NCBI RefSeq assembly: GCF_003610255.1
Contig: NZ_RAPS01000001.1
Span: 3,410,001 to 3,474,000 of the forward strand
Reading direction: 5' to 3'
Origin: Streptomyces sp. TLI_171
GTDB taxonomy: Bacteria > Actinomycetota > Actinomycetes > Streptomycetales > Streptomycetaceae
Length of the DNA stretch: 64,000 bases
Position 1 is the stretch's first letter; every line of letters begins with the position of its first letter. Below, in pieces: positions 1 to 8,598 of the stretch. The notes below the pieces were generated by a model. The model did no database searches and was not told where the DNA came from. It saw only the letters and a list, made by a program, of their open reading frames with translations. A program made the position numbers and the translations under genes.

Positions 1-265
1 GATGGCGCTGGTCGCCGAGCACTCCCCGGCCGCGGCGCGCGGCCGCTACCAGGGCGTCTACTCGCTGTCCTGGTCGCTGGCGTCCTTCCTCGGCCCGCTC
101 GCCGGCGGCCTGCTGCTGCAGCTCGCGGGCAGCTGGGCGCTGTGGGGCGCCTGCGCCGTCGCGGGGACGCTGGCCGCCGTCGCGTTCGTGGCGATCGGCC
201 GCCGCCGGCCCCGTCCGGCGGACGAGGCGGAGCCGGTGCGGGAGGCGGCGGTCGCGACCGCCTGA
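1..265 (+). CDS. MFS transporter, C-terminal fragment (5' end outside window)
   Basis: This is the last 87 or so residues of a major facilitator superfamily permease; the gene begins before the window. Two hydrophobic segments are visible, one around YSLSWSLASFLGPLAGGLLL and one around LWGACAVAGTLAAVAFVAI. They are followed by a short basic and acidic cytoplasmic tail, as expected for TM11 and TM12 of a 12-TM exporter. The substrate cannot be told from this piece. The gene converges on the next one with only 7 bases between their stops and no hairpin in the gap. Confidence 0.75.
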   Translation, partial: MALVAEHSPAAARGRYQGVYSLSWSLASFLGPLAGGLLLQLAGSWALWGACAVAGTLAAVAFVAIGRRRPRPADEAEPVREAAVATA

Positions 266-272
266 GCGGGTG

Positions 273-752
273 TCAGGTCGCCGAGCCGCCGACCTCGCTC
301 TGCCGCAGCCGGACCCAGGAGTCGTGGTCGTCCTCCAGGATCGCCTGGTACTCGTCGATCAGCGCCGCCAGCCGGACCGGGTCCGGCACGGCCTCGCCGT
401 ACTCGGCCTTCAGCAGGGCGAGCCGGCGGCGCAGCGAGGTCAGCCGGTGCACGGTGTCGGAGCGCTGGATCCACAGCGTGCGGTAGCCGAAGAACGCGGC
501 CCAGGCGGCCAGCACGGTGACCAGCGCGCCGGAGACCAGCGCGGCGTCGGCGAACCGGGTGGCGGAGGGTTCGCCGACCTTCAGCCCGAGCAGCACGGTG
601 ACCAGCGCCGACAGGCTGACGGTGGCCATCTGCAGGGTCAGCGCCCGGCGGCGGTCCCAGTCGCGGCGGCGCCGGCGTTCCTTCAGCTCGGCCGCCAGCT
701 CGGTCTCCAGCCACGCCAACTTCCGTTGCGCGACGGCGGTTTCAGCATCCAT
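273..752 (-). CDS. two-TM SLATT/DUF4231-like membrane protein
   Basis: A 159-residue protein. It has a charged N-terminal coiled region (about 1-45, rich in Arg, Lys and Glu), then two hydrophobic segments (about 47-70 and 80-105), then a soluble helical tail. This order matches the SLATT/DUF4231 group of 2-TM proteins, some of which act as membrane effectors in nucleotide-signalling conflict systems. No nucleotide synthase or sensor lies next to it here, so a defence role is not supported. The ATG at 752 is preceded by GGGGAGG at good spacing and is preferred over the longer upstream frame. The family call is by architecture only. Confidence 0.6.
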   Translation of the reverse strand: MDAETAVAQRKLAWLETELAAELKERRRRRDWDRRRALTLQMATVSLSALVTVLLGLKVGEPSATRFADAALVSGALVTVLAAWAAFFGYRTLWIQRSDTVHRLTSLRRRLALLKAEYGEAVPDPVRLAALIDEYQAILEDDHDSWVRLRQSEVGGSAT

Positions 753-784
753 TGGTGTCCTCCCCGGGCGGGAGGATACCCGGA

Positions 785-1300
785 TCAGCCCTCGGCGGGA
801 GGGTTCTCGCTCGCCAGGTGCGCGAACGCGGTCAGATTGCGGGTGGACTCGCCGCGCTTGGTCCGCCACTCCCACTCGCGCCGGATCGCGGTCGCGAAGC
901 CCAGCTCCAGCAGGGTGTTGAACGGCTCGTCGGCGTTCTCCAGCACCGTTCCGAGCAGCCGGTCCACCGCGTCCGCGGTCAGCGCCTCCAGCGGCAGCCG
1001 GCCCGCCAGGTACACGTCGCCGAGCCGGTCGATCGCGTACGCCATCCCGTACATCCGGGTGTTGCGCTCCAGCAGCCAGCGGTAGACGCCCTCGTGGTTC
1101 TCGTCCGGGCGGCGGATCACGAAGGCGTTCACCGACAGGGTGTGGTCGCCGATCCGCAGCGCGCAGGCCGTGGACAGCTTGCGGGTGCCGGGCAGCGAGG
1201 CCACCAGGGTGTAGCCGTCCCCGGGGGCGGGCTCCCAGGCCACACCGGCCTCGTCGAGGGCGGAGGCGAGGAGGGTGCGTGCGTCGTCCTTGGCGGCCAT
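785..1300 (-). CDS. YbjN domain-containing protein
   Basis: A 171-residue soluble protein of the YbjN family, which has a type III secretion chaperone-like fold of unknown biochemical function. In Streptomyces it is commonly encoded just downstream of mshA, as here (79-bp gap, same strand). The body shows the typical mixed alpha/beta pattern, with LLERNTRMYGMAYAID and the VLENADEPFNTLLELGF segment near the C-terminus. Start taken at ATG 1300 (MAAKDDART); the open frame continues upstream without conserved sequence. Co-transcription with mshA is inferred from spacing. Confidence 0.8.
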   Translation of the reverse strand: MAAKDDARTLLASALDEAGVAWEPAPGDGYTLVASLPGTRKLSTACALRIGDHTLSVNAFVIRRPDENHEGVYRWLLERNTRMYGMAYAIDRLGDVYLAGRLPLEALTADAVDRLLGTVLENADEPFNTLLELGFATAIRREWEWRTKRGESTRNLTAFAHLASENPPAEG

Positions 1301-1379
1301 GGGGACCACGCTAGGGCCTGCCGCGGCCGAACGGGGTGTCGGCTCGATCACCCCGCGCGCCGCGCCCGCTGAGCCCCCG

Positions 1380-2705
1380 TCAGGGACGGGCCGCCAGGCG
1401 GGCGCCGGACATCGCCCCGGTGTACACCTCGGCGGTGGCGCCGGCCGCGGTCAGCCAGCCGAACTCCGCCGCGTGCCGGGCCGCCGCCGCGCCGCGGACC
1501 ACCGTCAGCCCCCGGTCGGTGGCGTACGGGAGCAGCGCCTGCGCCCAGGCGTCCGGGTCGTGGCCCGGCACCAGGGTGCCCGTGACGCCGCCGCGCACCG
1601 CGACCGGCAGGCCGCCGACCGCCGCCGCGACCACCGGGGTGCCGCAGGCCTGCGCCTCCAGCGCGACCAGGCCGAAGGACTCGCTGTGCGAGGGCATCAC
1701 CAGGGCGGTGGCCGCCCGGTACCAGTCGGCGAGCTGCTGCTGCCCGACCGGCGGGTGGAAGCGCACCACGTCGTTGATGCCGAGCTGGGCGGCGAGCTTG
1801 TGCAGGCTCTCCGGGCGGGCCAGGCCGGTGCCGGACGGGCCGCCGACCACCGGCACCACCAGTCGCTCGCGCAGCTCCGGGTGGCGCTCCAGCAGCCGGG
1901 CGACCGCCTTGAGCAGCACGTCCGGCGCCTTCAGCGGCTGTATTCGGCCCGCGAACAGCAGCACCGCGGCGTCCTGCGGCAGGCCCAGGCGGTGCCGGGC
2001 GGCGGCCCGGTCGCCCGGGCGGAACACGTCGAGGTTCACGCCCGGGTGCACCACCGCGAGCTGCTCGGGGCGCGCCTCGTAGTGGTGGGCCAGCTCGGCG
2101 GCCTCCTCGGCGGTGTTGGCGATCAGCCGGTCGGCGGCGCCCACCACCTGGGTCTCGCCGATCACCCGGGCGGCCGGCTCCGGGGTGTCGCCCTCCGCCA
2201 GCGCCGCGTTCTTCACCTTCGCCATGGTGTGCATGGTGTGCACCAGCGGGACGCCCCAGCGCTCCGCGGCCAGCCAGCCGACCTGACCGGACAGCCAGTA
2301 GTGCGAGTGCACCAGGTCGTAGTAGCCGGGGCGGTGGCCGGCCTCGGTGCGCAGCACCCCGTGGGTGAACGCGCACAGCTGGGCCGGCAGGTCCTCCTTC
2401 AGCAGCCCCTCGAAGGGCCCGGCGGTGACGTGCCGGACCAGCACGCCGGGCGCGAGCTGGACGGTCGGCGCGTCCTCCGAGCTGACCGCGCGGGTGAACA
2501 CCTCGACCTCGATGTCCAGGTCCGCGAGGCGCTTGGCCAGCTCCACGATGTACACGTTCATGCCGCCCGCGTCGCCGGTGCCCGGCTGGTGCAGCGGGGA
2601 CGTGTGGACGCTGAGCATCGCGATCCGGCGCGGGCGGCGGGGGCGGGAGGGGGCCGGGGCCCACCGCGACTCGCTGCCGGGCCTGCGGACGAGGTGTTGG
2701 GTCAC
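1380..2705 (-). CDS. mshA: D-inositol-3-phosphate glycosyltransferase (mycothiol synthesis)
   Basis: A 441-residue GT-B glycosyltransferase (GT4). It transfers GlcNAc from UDP-GlcNAc to 1D-myo-inositol 3-phosphate, the first step of mycothiol synthesis in actinobacteria. The N-terminal [20 protein letters not shown] signature is diagnostic of MshA. The C-terminal donor domain shows [17 protein letters not shown] and the ExxxxxxxE region [20 protein letters not shown]. The start is the GTG at 2705, with GGGAGG nine bases upstream. The arginine-rich N-terminal extension of about 28 residues before the first beta strand is usual in Streptomyces homologues. It diverges from the methyltransferase at 2882. 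Confidence 0.96.
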   Translation of the reverse strand: MTQHLVRRPGSESRWAPAPSRPRRPRRIAMLSVHTSPLHQPGTGDAGGMNVYIVELAKRLADLDIEVEVFTRAVSSEDAPTVQLAPGVLVRHVTAGPFEGLLKEDLPAQLCAFTHGVLRTEAGHRPGYYDLVHSHYWLSGQVGWLAAERWGVPLVHTMHTMAKVKNAALAEGDTPEPAARVIGETQVVGAADRLIANTAEEAAELAHHYEARPEQLAVVHPGVNLDVFRPGDRAAARHRLGLPQDAAVLLFAGRIQPLKAPDVLLKAVARLLERHPELRERLVVPVVGGPSGTGLARPESLHKLAAQLGINDVVRFHPPVGQQQLADWYRAATALVMPSHSESFGLVALEAQACGTPVVAAAVGGLPVAVRGGVTGTLVPGHDPDAWAQALLPYATDRGLTVVRGAAAARHAAEFGWLTAAGATAEVYTGAMSGARLAARP

Positions 2706-2881
2706 CTGCGGAAGCCTCCCTGGGCGCTGCCCGTCTCTGTCTCTCTCGCTGCTCACGCACCGCCGCCCGCGGCGGGAAGGCTGCGGGCGGTAGGGCGTCA
2801 AGGGTCCCAACCGGAACGGTGCGTCCCCGTATTCCCGGTGCGGCGCAGACCCCGGGGCGGGCTTGCGTAGGCTTGGTGACC

Positions 2882-3706
2882 ATGGCCGCAAGCGACACGC
2901 CGTCGTCCCGGGGCCGGTCGAGCCGGCCGGTGGGGACGATCACCCGGGGGACCACGAACACCAATCGGCTGCGGCGGATGGACCGGTGGATCGCCCACAC
3001 GGCGGGCCGGGCGCTGCGGGCGGCGGTGCAGCCGCCGGTGGCGGTGGACCTGGGGTACGGGGCGGCGCCGTGGACGGCGGTGGAGCTGTCGGCCCGGCTG
3101 CGGGCGGTGCGGGCGGACGTGCGGGTGGTGGGGATCGAGATCGACCCGGCCCGGGTGGCGGCGGCGGAGCCGTTCGCCCGGCCGCCGCTGCTGGAGTTCC
3201 GCCGGGGCGGGTTCGAGGTGCCGCTGCCGGGCGGGGCGCGGGCCCAGCTGATCCGGGCGGCGAACGTGCTGCGGCAGTACGACGAGGACCGGGTGGCCGA
3301 GGTGTGGGCGCGGCTGTGCGGGCGGCTGGCGCCGGACGGGCTGCTGGTGGAGGGCACCTGCGACGAGATCGGCCGGCGGCACGTCTGGGTGGCGCTCGGC
3401 CCGGAGGGGCCGCGGACGGTGACCTTCGCGGCCCGGCTGGGCAGCCTGGAGCGGCCGTCGGACCTGGCGGAGCGGCTGCCGAAGGCGCTGATCCACCACA
3501 ACGTGCCGGGCCGCCCGGTGCACGCCTTCCTGCGCGACTTCGACCGGGCGTGGGCGGCGGCGGCCCCGCTGGGGGCGTTCGGGGCGCGGCAGCGCTGGGT
3601 GGCGGCGTGCGCGGCGCTGGCCGCGGACTGGCCGCTGCGGGACGCGCCGGCCCGGCGGCGGCAGGGCGAGCTGACGGTGGACTGGACCGCGCTGGCCCCG
3701 CGGTAG
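2882..3706 (+). CDS. class I SAM-dependent methyltransferase-like protein
   Basis: A 274-residue protein with a Rossmann-type SAM-binding core: [21 protein letters not shown] is motif [12 protein letters not shown] is the acidic end of strand 2, and [16 protein letters not shown] covers a later strand. The N-terminus (about 1-35) is disordered, rich in Ser, Arg and Thr. It is divergent from mshA (176-bp gap) and this pairing is common in Streptomyces, but no substrate is known to me. Start taken at ATG 2882; upstream in-frame residues look non-coding. Confidence 0.8.
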   Translation: MAASDTPSSRGRSSRPVGTITRGTTNTNRLRRMDRWIAHTAGRALRAAVQPPVAVDLGYGAAPWTAVELSARLRAVRADVRVVGIEIDPARVAAAEPFARPPLLEFRRGGFEVPLPGGARAQLIRAANVLRQYDEDRVAEVWARLCGRLAPDGLLVEGTCDEIGRRHVWVALGPEGPRTVTFAARLGSLERPSDLAERLPKALIHHNVPGRPVHAFLRDFDRAWAAAAPLGAFGARQRWVAACAALAADWPLRDAPARRRQGELTVDWTALAPR

Positions 3707-3877
3707 CCCGGGCCCGGCGCGGTGGCGCCGTGGCGCCGTGGCAGACCGAACCCCCGGTTCGAGCATCCGTTCGATAGTTCACTCGAACGAGTTATCGATT
3801 TCCTCTGGCGTGTTGACGCCCCGCCACGCCACCATGGGAGCGTTCGCACGAGCGGTCGCACCGCCCCTGAGCATCCG

Positions 3878-4414
3878 TCAGCTCCCCGGCTCCCGGAGCT
3901 CTCCCCACACCCGTTCGAACGTCCCGTACGACTCGGCACCGAACAGCACGAAACGCACCTCGTCCAGGTCGGAGCCCTCCTCGGCCGCGGTCGTCAGGGC
4001 GATCCGAGCGGCATCGTCCAGCGGCCAGCCGAAGATCCCGGCGGAGATCGCCGGGAAGGCCACCGTCCGCGCACCCAGTTCCACCGCGACCCGAAGGGAT
4101 TCCCGATAGCACGAGGCCAGCAGCTCGGAGAGCTGTCGGCGGTTCTCCTCCCGGAACACCGGCCCCACGGTGTGCACCACCCAGCGGGCCGGGAGCCGGC
4201 CCGCCGTGGTCGCCACGGCCCGGCCGACCGGCAGGCCCTTGCCGTAGTGCGAGGCGCGCAGCCGGCGGCAGTCCGCGAGGATCTCCGGTCCGCCCCTGCG
4301 GTGGATCGCCCCGTCCACCCCGCCGCCTCCCAGCAGGGACGAGTTGGCGGCGTTCACCACCACGTCCACCTGCTGATCCGTGATGTCACCCTGCACCAGC
4401 GTGATCTGTGTCAC
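3878..4414 (-). CDS. macro domain protein, probable O-acetyl-ADP-ribose deacetylase
   Basis: A 178-residue single macro domain. VVVNAANSSLLGGGGVDGAI is the ADP-ribose-binding signature with the catalytic Asn and Gly-rich loop; ISAGIFGWP is the second phosphate-binding loop. The family removes O-acetyl groups from O-acetyl-ADP-ribose or ADP-ribose from proteins and nucleic acids. The length is typical. No sirtuin or ART gene is adjacent. The 171 bases between its stop and the methyltransferase stop hold a weak inverted repeat (arms at 3771-3776 and 3793-3798) and repeated GTTCGA words, possibly a terminator but not convincing. Confidence 0.92.
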   Translation of the reverse strand: MTQITLVQGDITDQQVDVVVNAANSSLLGGGGVDGAIHRRGGPEILADCRRLRASHYGKGLPVGRAVATTAGRLPARWVVHTVGPVFREENRRQLSELLASCYRESLRVAVELGARTVAFPAISAGIFGWPLDDAARIALTTAAEEGSDLDEVRFVLFGAESYGTFERVWGELREPGS

Positions 4415-4631
4415 CGCTCCTCATCTCCAGTCAACTCCGCACCTGCGAAAGCGGAAACCCTGCGCAGGGCCGCCACCGGACGCGTGGCAATAACCACATC
4501 GGCGCCGCTCAGTCGAAGAAATCCTCGGAGATCACGTTATGGTCGCGGGAAGCCCCCCGATGCCCGGTGCCACACGGGCACCGCGGACGGACACCAGCCG
4601 TTGGCCTGTCGGGGAAAGGAAGGACCGACCG

Positions 4632-6047
4632 ATGCCCGCTACGGGAGACGGGCGGGCACCCGACGCGACCGCGAGCGCCGGTGCCGCCGAACGCAGCCGC
4701 AGCAACCGCGCCCACAACGGACGCGGCCGCGCCACGGCCACGGCGCCGATACCGCATCCGCGCGCCACCCCGGCGGCCGGCGAGCCCGCCCGGGCCGCCG
4801 CCGAGTTCCGGGTCCTGGTGATCGAGAACGACGGCCCGGAGCACCAGCTGTTCGAGTCGCTGACCGCCGAGCTCGGCGAGCACACCGAGCTGCACCGGGT
4901 CGACGGCGTCCGCGAGGCGATCGCCCTGCTGCCGCCCACGCCCGGCACCGGCCGGCGCGGGCACCGGTACGTCGACTTCCAGTGCGTGCTGCTCGACCTG
5001 GGCGCGCCCGGCGAACTGCCGCCCGGCAACGACGGCCTGGACGGGCTGCGCGAACTGCTCCAGCGCGCCCCGCACACCGCCGTGGTGGTGCTGACCGACG
5101 CCGCCGGGGCCGAGCTCGGCGCGGCCGCGGTCGCCGCCGGCGCGCAGGACTTCCTGGTCCGGCAGGACACCGGCGGCCCGCTGCTGGCCCGCGCGCTGCG
5201 CTACGCGGTGGAGCGCAAGCGCGCCGACGAGTCGCAGCGCCGCCTGGTCGAGGCGGAGATCCGCGGCCAGGAGAACGCCCGCCTGCAGCGCCACCTGCTG
5301 CCCACCCCGCTGCTGGACGGCGCCGGCCTGGCCTTCACCCGTCGCTACCGCCCCGGCCGGCGCCGCGCGCTGCTCGGCGGCGACTTCTACGACGCGGTCC
5401 GCACCGGCGACGGCCGGGTGCACGTGGTGATCGGCGACGTCTGCGGCCACGGCCCGGACGAGGCCGCGCTCGGCGTCGCACTGCGGATAGCGTGGCGGAC
5501 GCTGGTCTTCGCCGGCCTCACCGGCCAGCAGCTGCTCACCACCCTGCAGCACGTGCTGGAGCACGAGCGCCGCAGCGACGAGATCTTCGCGACGCTGTGC
5601 ATGGTGGTGCTCGACCCGCCCGCCGAGAACGGGACCGGCCCCGAGTCCGCGCAGCTCTACTTGGCCGGGCACCCCGCGCCGCTGCTGCTCGGGCCGGACG
5701 CGCCGGTGCTGCTGCCGTCCGAGCAGGCCGGTCCGGCGCTCGGTCTGCTGCCCTGCGACACCACCCACTCGTCCTGGCCCGCGCAGCGGCTGGAGCTGGC
5801 CCCCGGCTGGCGCCTGCTGCTGTACACCGACGGCCTGGTCGAGGGAAAGGTCGGCGCGGGTTCGCCGCGGCTGGGCCAGGAGGGCCTGATCGAGCTGATC
5901 GCCGACCACCAGGCCGCCGGGCTGAGCCGGGGCCGGCTGGTGGACTCGGCGATCGCCGAGGTCGAGGAGCTGAACGGCGGTGCGCTCACCGACGACGTCG
6001 CGGTGCTGCTGCTGGAACGCAACCCGGTTCCGGTGGTCATGGGCTGA
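4632..6047 (+). CDS. receiver-domain SpoIIE/PP2C-type serine phosphatase
   Basis: A 471-residue soluble protein. Residues 1-58 are low complexity. Residues 59-190 form a CheY-like receiver with VLLDLG (phospho-acceptor Asp about 122) and a Thr-Asp at the end of strand 4. A linker helix follows. Residues 215-465 are a PPM/SpoIIE phosphatase with GGDFYD (about 249-254), GDVCGHG (about 268-274) and a C-terminal DDVAVLLL metal-binding Asp pair. Such proteins dephosphorylate anti-anti-sigma factors (RsbU-like). No sigma regulator is adjacent, so the partner is unknown. The start at ATG 4632 follows AAGGA at seven bases; the longer frame from 4539 lacks a ribosome site. Confidence 0.9.
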   Translation: MPATGDGRAPDATASAGAAERSRSNRAHNGRGRATATAPIPHPRATPAAGEPARAAAEFRVLVIENDGPEHQLFESLTAELGEHTELHRVDGVREAIALLPPTPGTGRRGHRYVDFQCVLLDLGAPGELPPGNDGLDGLRELLQRAPHTAVVVLTDAAGAELGAAAVAAGAQDFLVRQDTGGPLLARALRYAVERKRADESQRRLVEAEIRGQENARLQRHLLPTPLLDGAGLAFTRRYRPGRRRALLGGDFYDAVRTGDGRVHVVIGDVCGHGPDEAALGVALRIAWRTLVFAGLTGQQLLTTLQHVLEHERRSDEIFATLCMVVLDPPAENGTGPESAQLYLAGHPAPLLLGPDAPVLLPSEQAGPALGLLPCDTTHSSWPAQRLELAPGWRLLLYTDGLVEGKVGAGSPRLGQEGLIELIADHQAAGLSRGRLVDSAIAEVEELNGGALTDDVAVLLLERNPVPVVMG

Positions 6048-6064
6048 CGGTCCGTCGGCCGAAG

Positions 6065-6114
6065 TGACGACGAAGGAGGGCGGTCCCCGCGGGGACCGCC
6101 CTCCTTCGTCGTCA
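6065..6114. terminator. perfect 50-nt palindrome, bidirectional terminator
   Basis: Bases 6065-6089 are the exact reverse complement of 6090-6114, giving 25 paired positions with no spacer. It lies between the converging phosphatase and DUF2516 genes, 17 bases after one stop and 11 before the other. It has no T tract, which is usual for actinobacterial terminators. The perfect symmetry lets it act on both strands. Confidence 0.9.
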
Positions 6115-6125
6115 CCGTGCCGAGG

Positions 6126-6494
6126 TCACCAGGGGCCGTAGGGGCCCGAGTTGCTGCGGCCGCCGCCCCGGCCGCGGCCGTCGGTGAGCAGCTTGATCGC
6201 GGGGCGGACGTCCACCACGTAGACGATCGCGGCGACCAGGCCGATCAGCGTCAGCAGGCCCGTCACCGGGTTGGCCCCGAACAGCAGGTCGGCGCCGAGG
6301 GCCAGGCCCAGGACCACCACCCAGAAGGTCTTGGTCTTCTTGTCGGCGGCCCGGTAGGCGTCCTCGCGGCGGAACGCGGCGTCGACGAACGCGAACGCCT
6401 TGAAGCAGATGATCGCCGTGGCCAACCACCAGAACGGGTTCAGCAGGTGGATGTTCAAGAACTGCACCTGGGGCTCCTCACTCTCTGTTCCCAT
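6126..6494 (-). CDS. DUF2516 family membrane protein
   Basis: A 122-residue integral membrane protein. Three to four hydrophobic segments are visible: NPFWWLATAIICFKAFAFVD, TFWVVVLGLALGADLLFG and GLLTLIGLVAAIVYVVDV. A Gly/Arg/Ser-rich tail ends in PYGPW. DUF2516 proteins are found across actinobacteria and have no established function. It is the last gene of a three-gene unit with the HbhA-like and HTH genes upstream (69-bp gap). Confidence 0.9.
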   Translation of the reverse strand: MGTESEEPQVQFLNIHLLNPFWWLATAIICFKAFAFVDAAFRREDAYRAADKKTKTFWVVVLGLALGADLLFGANPVTGLLTLIGLVAAIVYVVDVRPAIKLLTDGRGRGGGRSNSGPYGPW

Positions 6495-6563
6495 CCTGGC
6501 ACGGGCTCTGCCGGAGTCAACGGTGCCCGGCGGCGCGGCGTTCCCGCCCGCACCGCCGGCGGG

Positions 6564-7100
6564 TCACTCCGCGGAGTCGGCGGCGGCGCTCTTCCGGGCC
6601 CGGGCGGTCTTCTTCGCGGCCGGCTTCGCCAGCGGCTCCTCGTCCACCAGCACCTCGGCGACCACGACCTCCTCGACCTCCGGCTCGGCCTCGGACCCGG
6701 CGGCGGGCTGCCCGGCCTGCGGGGCGTTGGCGGCGTCCACCACGGTGCGGCCGCGGACCGCGAGCTCGTCGTAGACCTCCTTGGCCTTGACCGCGAACTC
6801 CAGCGCCCGGCCGACCTGCTGCATCGCGAACTCCTGCGCCTTGGCCTGGAGTTCCTTCACATCGGTGGGCAGCGCGGTGACCGCCTCGGTGACCTTCGCC
6901 TGCGCGTCGGCCAGCGCGGTGCCGGCGTCCTGCAGGGCGGCGGCGGCCTTCTCCTGCGTGCCCTTGCGGTCGGCGGCCAGCGCCTCCAGCTGGGCGGGGA
7001 CCTCGCGGAGCTTCTCGTACGCCAGGTCGCCGGCGCCGGCCAGGGCGTACAGCGGGGTCGGGTCGCTGAGGGTCTTCTTGATGTCGTCGCTGATCGGCAT
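6564..7100 (-). CDS. HbhA-like (heparin-binding hemagglutinin family) protein
   Basis: A 178-residue mostly helical protein. MPISDDIKKTLSDPTPLYAL at the N-terminus is the conserved start of actinobacterial HbhA homologues. Residues 40-120 form a long Ala/Glu/Lys coiled coil. The tail is acidic and then ends in a Lys/Ala/Arg stretch (PAAKKTARARKSAAA) like the lysine-rich adhesive tail of mycobacterial HbhA. In saprophytes the role is probably surface or lipid-body association, which is inference. Start at ATG 7100. It lies 53 bases after the HTH gene in the same operon. Confidence 0.85.
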   Translation of the reverse strand: MPISDDIKKTLSDPTPLYALAGAGDLAYEKLREVPAQLEALAADRKGTQEKAAAALQDAGTALADAQAKVTEAVTALPTDVKELQAKAQEFAMQQVGRALEFAVKAKEVYDELAVRGRTVVDAANAPQAGQPAAGSEAEPEVEEVVVAEVLVDEEPLAKPAAKKTARARKSAAADSAE

Positions 7101-7153
7101 GTCGGTCCTCCGGTCGGGGTGGCGCCGCGCGGTCGGGTCGCGCGGGGCGCAGG

Positions 7154-7564
7154 TCACGCGGGTTCGGCGCCCGCAGGTTCGGTCGGGTCGGCGGCGGGGC
7201 CCTCCGCCGGGCGGGCGACGCCCTGGTTCTCCTTCAGGAACGCCTCGTACACCGCCAGCAGGGCCTGCTTCTGCCGCTCGTTGATCAGCGGATCGGCGAG
7301 GATCGCGGCCCGCAGGCCAGGCCCCTGCTCGTCCCGCTCCTCCAGGATCCCGGCCTGCACGTACAGCGTCTCCGCCGAGATCCGCAACGCCTTGGCGATC
7401 TGCTGGAGGATCTCCGCGCTGGGCTTGCGCAGCCCGCGCTCGATCTGGCTCAGGTACGGATTGGACACCCCGGCCGCGTCGGCGAGTTGCCGCAGCGAGT
7501 ACTGCGCGCTCCGCCGCTGCTCCCGGATGTACTCGCCGAGCGAGCCCACGTTCAGTGACGCCAT
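7154..7564 (-). CDS. XRE-family helix-turn-helix regulator
   Basis: A 136-residue regulator. Residues 8-65 form a lambda Cro/CI-type HTH (LRQLADAAGVSNPYLSQIER, GLRKPSAEILQQIAKAL). A helical segment (LINERQKQALLAVYEAFL) and a disordered Pro/Ala tail follow. It is the first gene of the HTH/HbhA-like/DUF2516 unit, a conserved arrangement in Streptomyces. A strong palindrome lies 22 bases upstream of the ATG, so autoregulation is likely. Start at ATG 7564 (MASLNVGSL). Confidence 0.9.
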   Translation of the reverse strand: MASLNVGSLGEYIREQRRSAQYSLRQLADAAGVSNPYLSQIERGLRKPSAEILQQIAKALRISAETLYVQAGILEERDEQGPGLRAAILADPLINERQKQALLAVYEAFLKENQGVARPAEGPAADPTEPAGAEPA

Positions 7565-7585
7565 ATGGGCAGTCTGCCTCGCGGC

Positions 7586-7622
7586 GCTTGCAATTGCAAG
7601 CACGTTGCTAGCGACTGCAAGC
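7586..7622. promoter_or_regulatory. probable operator of the HTH operon
   Basis: GCTTGCAATTGCAAGC at 7586-7601 is a perfect 16-bp palindrome. A second, gapped copy follows at 7605-7620 (TTGC, eight bases, GCAA). TTGC/GCAA half-sites recur four times within 37 bp, just upstream of the HTH gene start. This is the arrangement expected for cooperative binding by the XRE protein it precedes. The assignment is by position. Confidence 0.65.
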
Positions 7623-7930
7623 CGGGCGTGTCAGGCCCCTTCGGGGGCCCCGCCGGCGACCGTGAGCCCCGGACCGAAGTCGAACCGGCCCGGGGTGGAG
7701 ACGGGGACGGCGGTGGCGTGGAAGTCGGCGAGGGTGCAGCGGAGCCGGGTCGGCTGCTCTACCGGGTGGGCGCGCAGGCGCCAGGGTCCGGAGTCGTCGG
7801 CGCCCGGTGGCGGTCGAGCAGCGCGGCGTGGGCGGCCGGCGCGTTCGAGTGCCGGGCGGGGGTGGCCACGGCGGCGATTCTGCCGCAGGGTGGGGGCGGC
7901 CATCGGACGAATCGGGAGAGGGCGGCGGGG
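7623..7930. other. 308-bp stretch with no confident gene
   Basis: It contains a small hairpin with a TTCG tetraloop (GGCCCC at 7634-7639, GGGGCC at 7644-7649). A minus-strand open frame of 90 codons (7631-7903) has a protein-like C-terminal half but an arginine/proline-rich N-terminal half and no ribosome site. It may be the end of a decayed gene. The HAD gene promoter must also lie here; no clear -35/-10 pair was found. Confidence 0.4.
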
Positions 7931-8545
7931 ATGACGGAGCGCCAGGTCGGTGCGGTGCTGTGCGACGTGGACGGGGTGCTGCGAATCTGGGCGGAGCTGG
8001 CGGAGGTGGACCTCGCGCACGGGTTGGCGCCCGGGACGGTGGCCGGGGCCGCGTTCCGCGCGGAGCGGCTGTTGCCGGCGGTGACCGGGCAGGTGACGGA
8101 CGAGCAGTGGCGGGCGGGCGTCGCCGAAGATCTGACCTCGGTGTGCGGGTCCGCCGAGCGGGCCGCGGCGGTCGTCGCGGCCTGGGGGCGGCAGCCGTCG
8201 GAGCCGGACCTGGAGGTGCTGGCGCTGCTCACCGCGGCGCGGCGCAGCGTGCCGGTGGTGCTGGTGTCCAACGGCACCACCCGGCTGGAAGCCGACCTTG
8301 TCGCGCTCGGGTTGGACAGGGCGGCGGACGCCGTGGTCAACACCGCCCGGCTGGGGTTCGCCAAGCCGGACGAGCGGGTGTACCGGGTGGCGGCGGAGCG
8401 GGCCGGGGTGCCGGTGGGGCGGTGCCTGTTCGTCGACGACAGCGCCGCCAACGTCGCGGCCGCCGCGGCGGTCGGCATGCACGGGCACCACCACCGCGGC
8501 GCGTCCGGACTGGCGCGGGTGCTCGCCGACCACGGGCTGCTCTGA
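7931..8545 (+). CDS. HAD-family hydrolase
   Basis: A 204-residue HAD superfamily protein. Motif I is CDVDGVLR (nucleophile Asp near residue 11), motif II is VLVSNGTT, and motif III/IV is FAKPDERVY followed by CLFVDDSAANV. The cap is a short helical insert (about 18-85), consistent with subclass IA phosphatases. The substrate is unknown. It is followed 53 bases later by the alpha/beta hydrolase on the same strand; a joint function is not evident. Confidence 0.88.
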   Translation: MTERQVGAVLCDVDGVLRIWAELAEVDLAHGLAPGTVAGAAFRAERLLPAVTGQVTDEQWRAGVAEDLTSVCGSAERAAAVVAAWGRQPSEPDLEVLALLTAARRSVPVVLVSNGTTRLEADLVALGLDRAADAVVNTARLGFAKPDERVYRVAAERAGVPVGRCLFVDDSAANVAAAAAVGMHGHHHRGASGLARVLADHGLL

Positions 8546-8598
8546 CCGGCGGGTGGAATTCCGGGCCGGTCGGGGGCGGGGCGTGGCACCATCCGCGC

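Noticed and set aside
273..752. Calling the SLATT-like 2-TM protein a defence effector
   Set aside because: No nucleotide synthase, sensor or other conflict gene adjoins it; its neighbours are housekeeping (YbjN, mshA).
7631..7903. A 90-codon minus-strand ORF ending in FDFGPGLTVAGG, considered as a small protein or peptide precursor
   Set aside because: No ribosome site, an Arg/Pro-rich first half, and a TTCG hairpin across its stop. It was kept only as a possible remnant.
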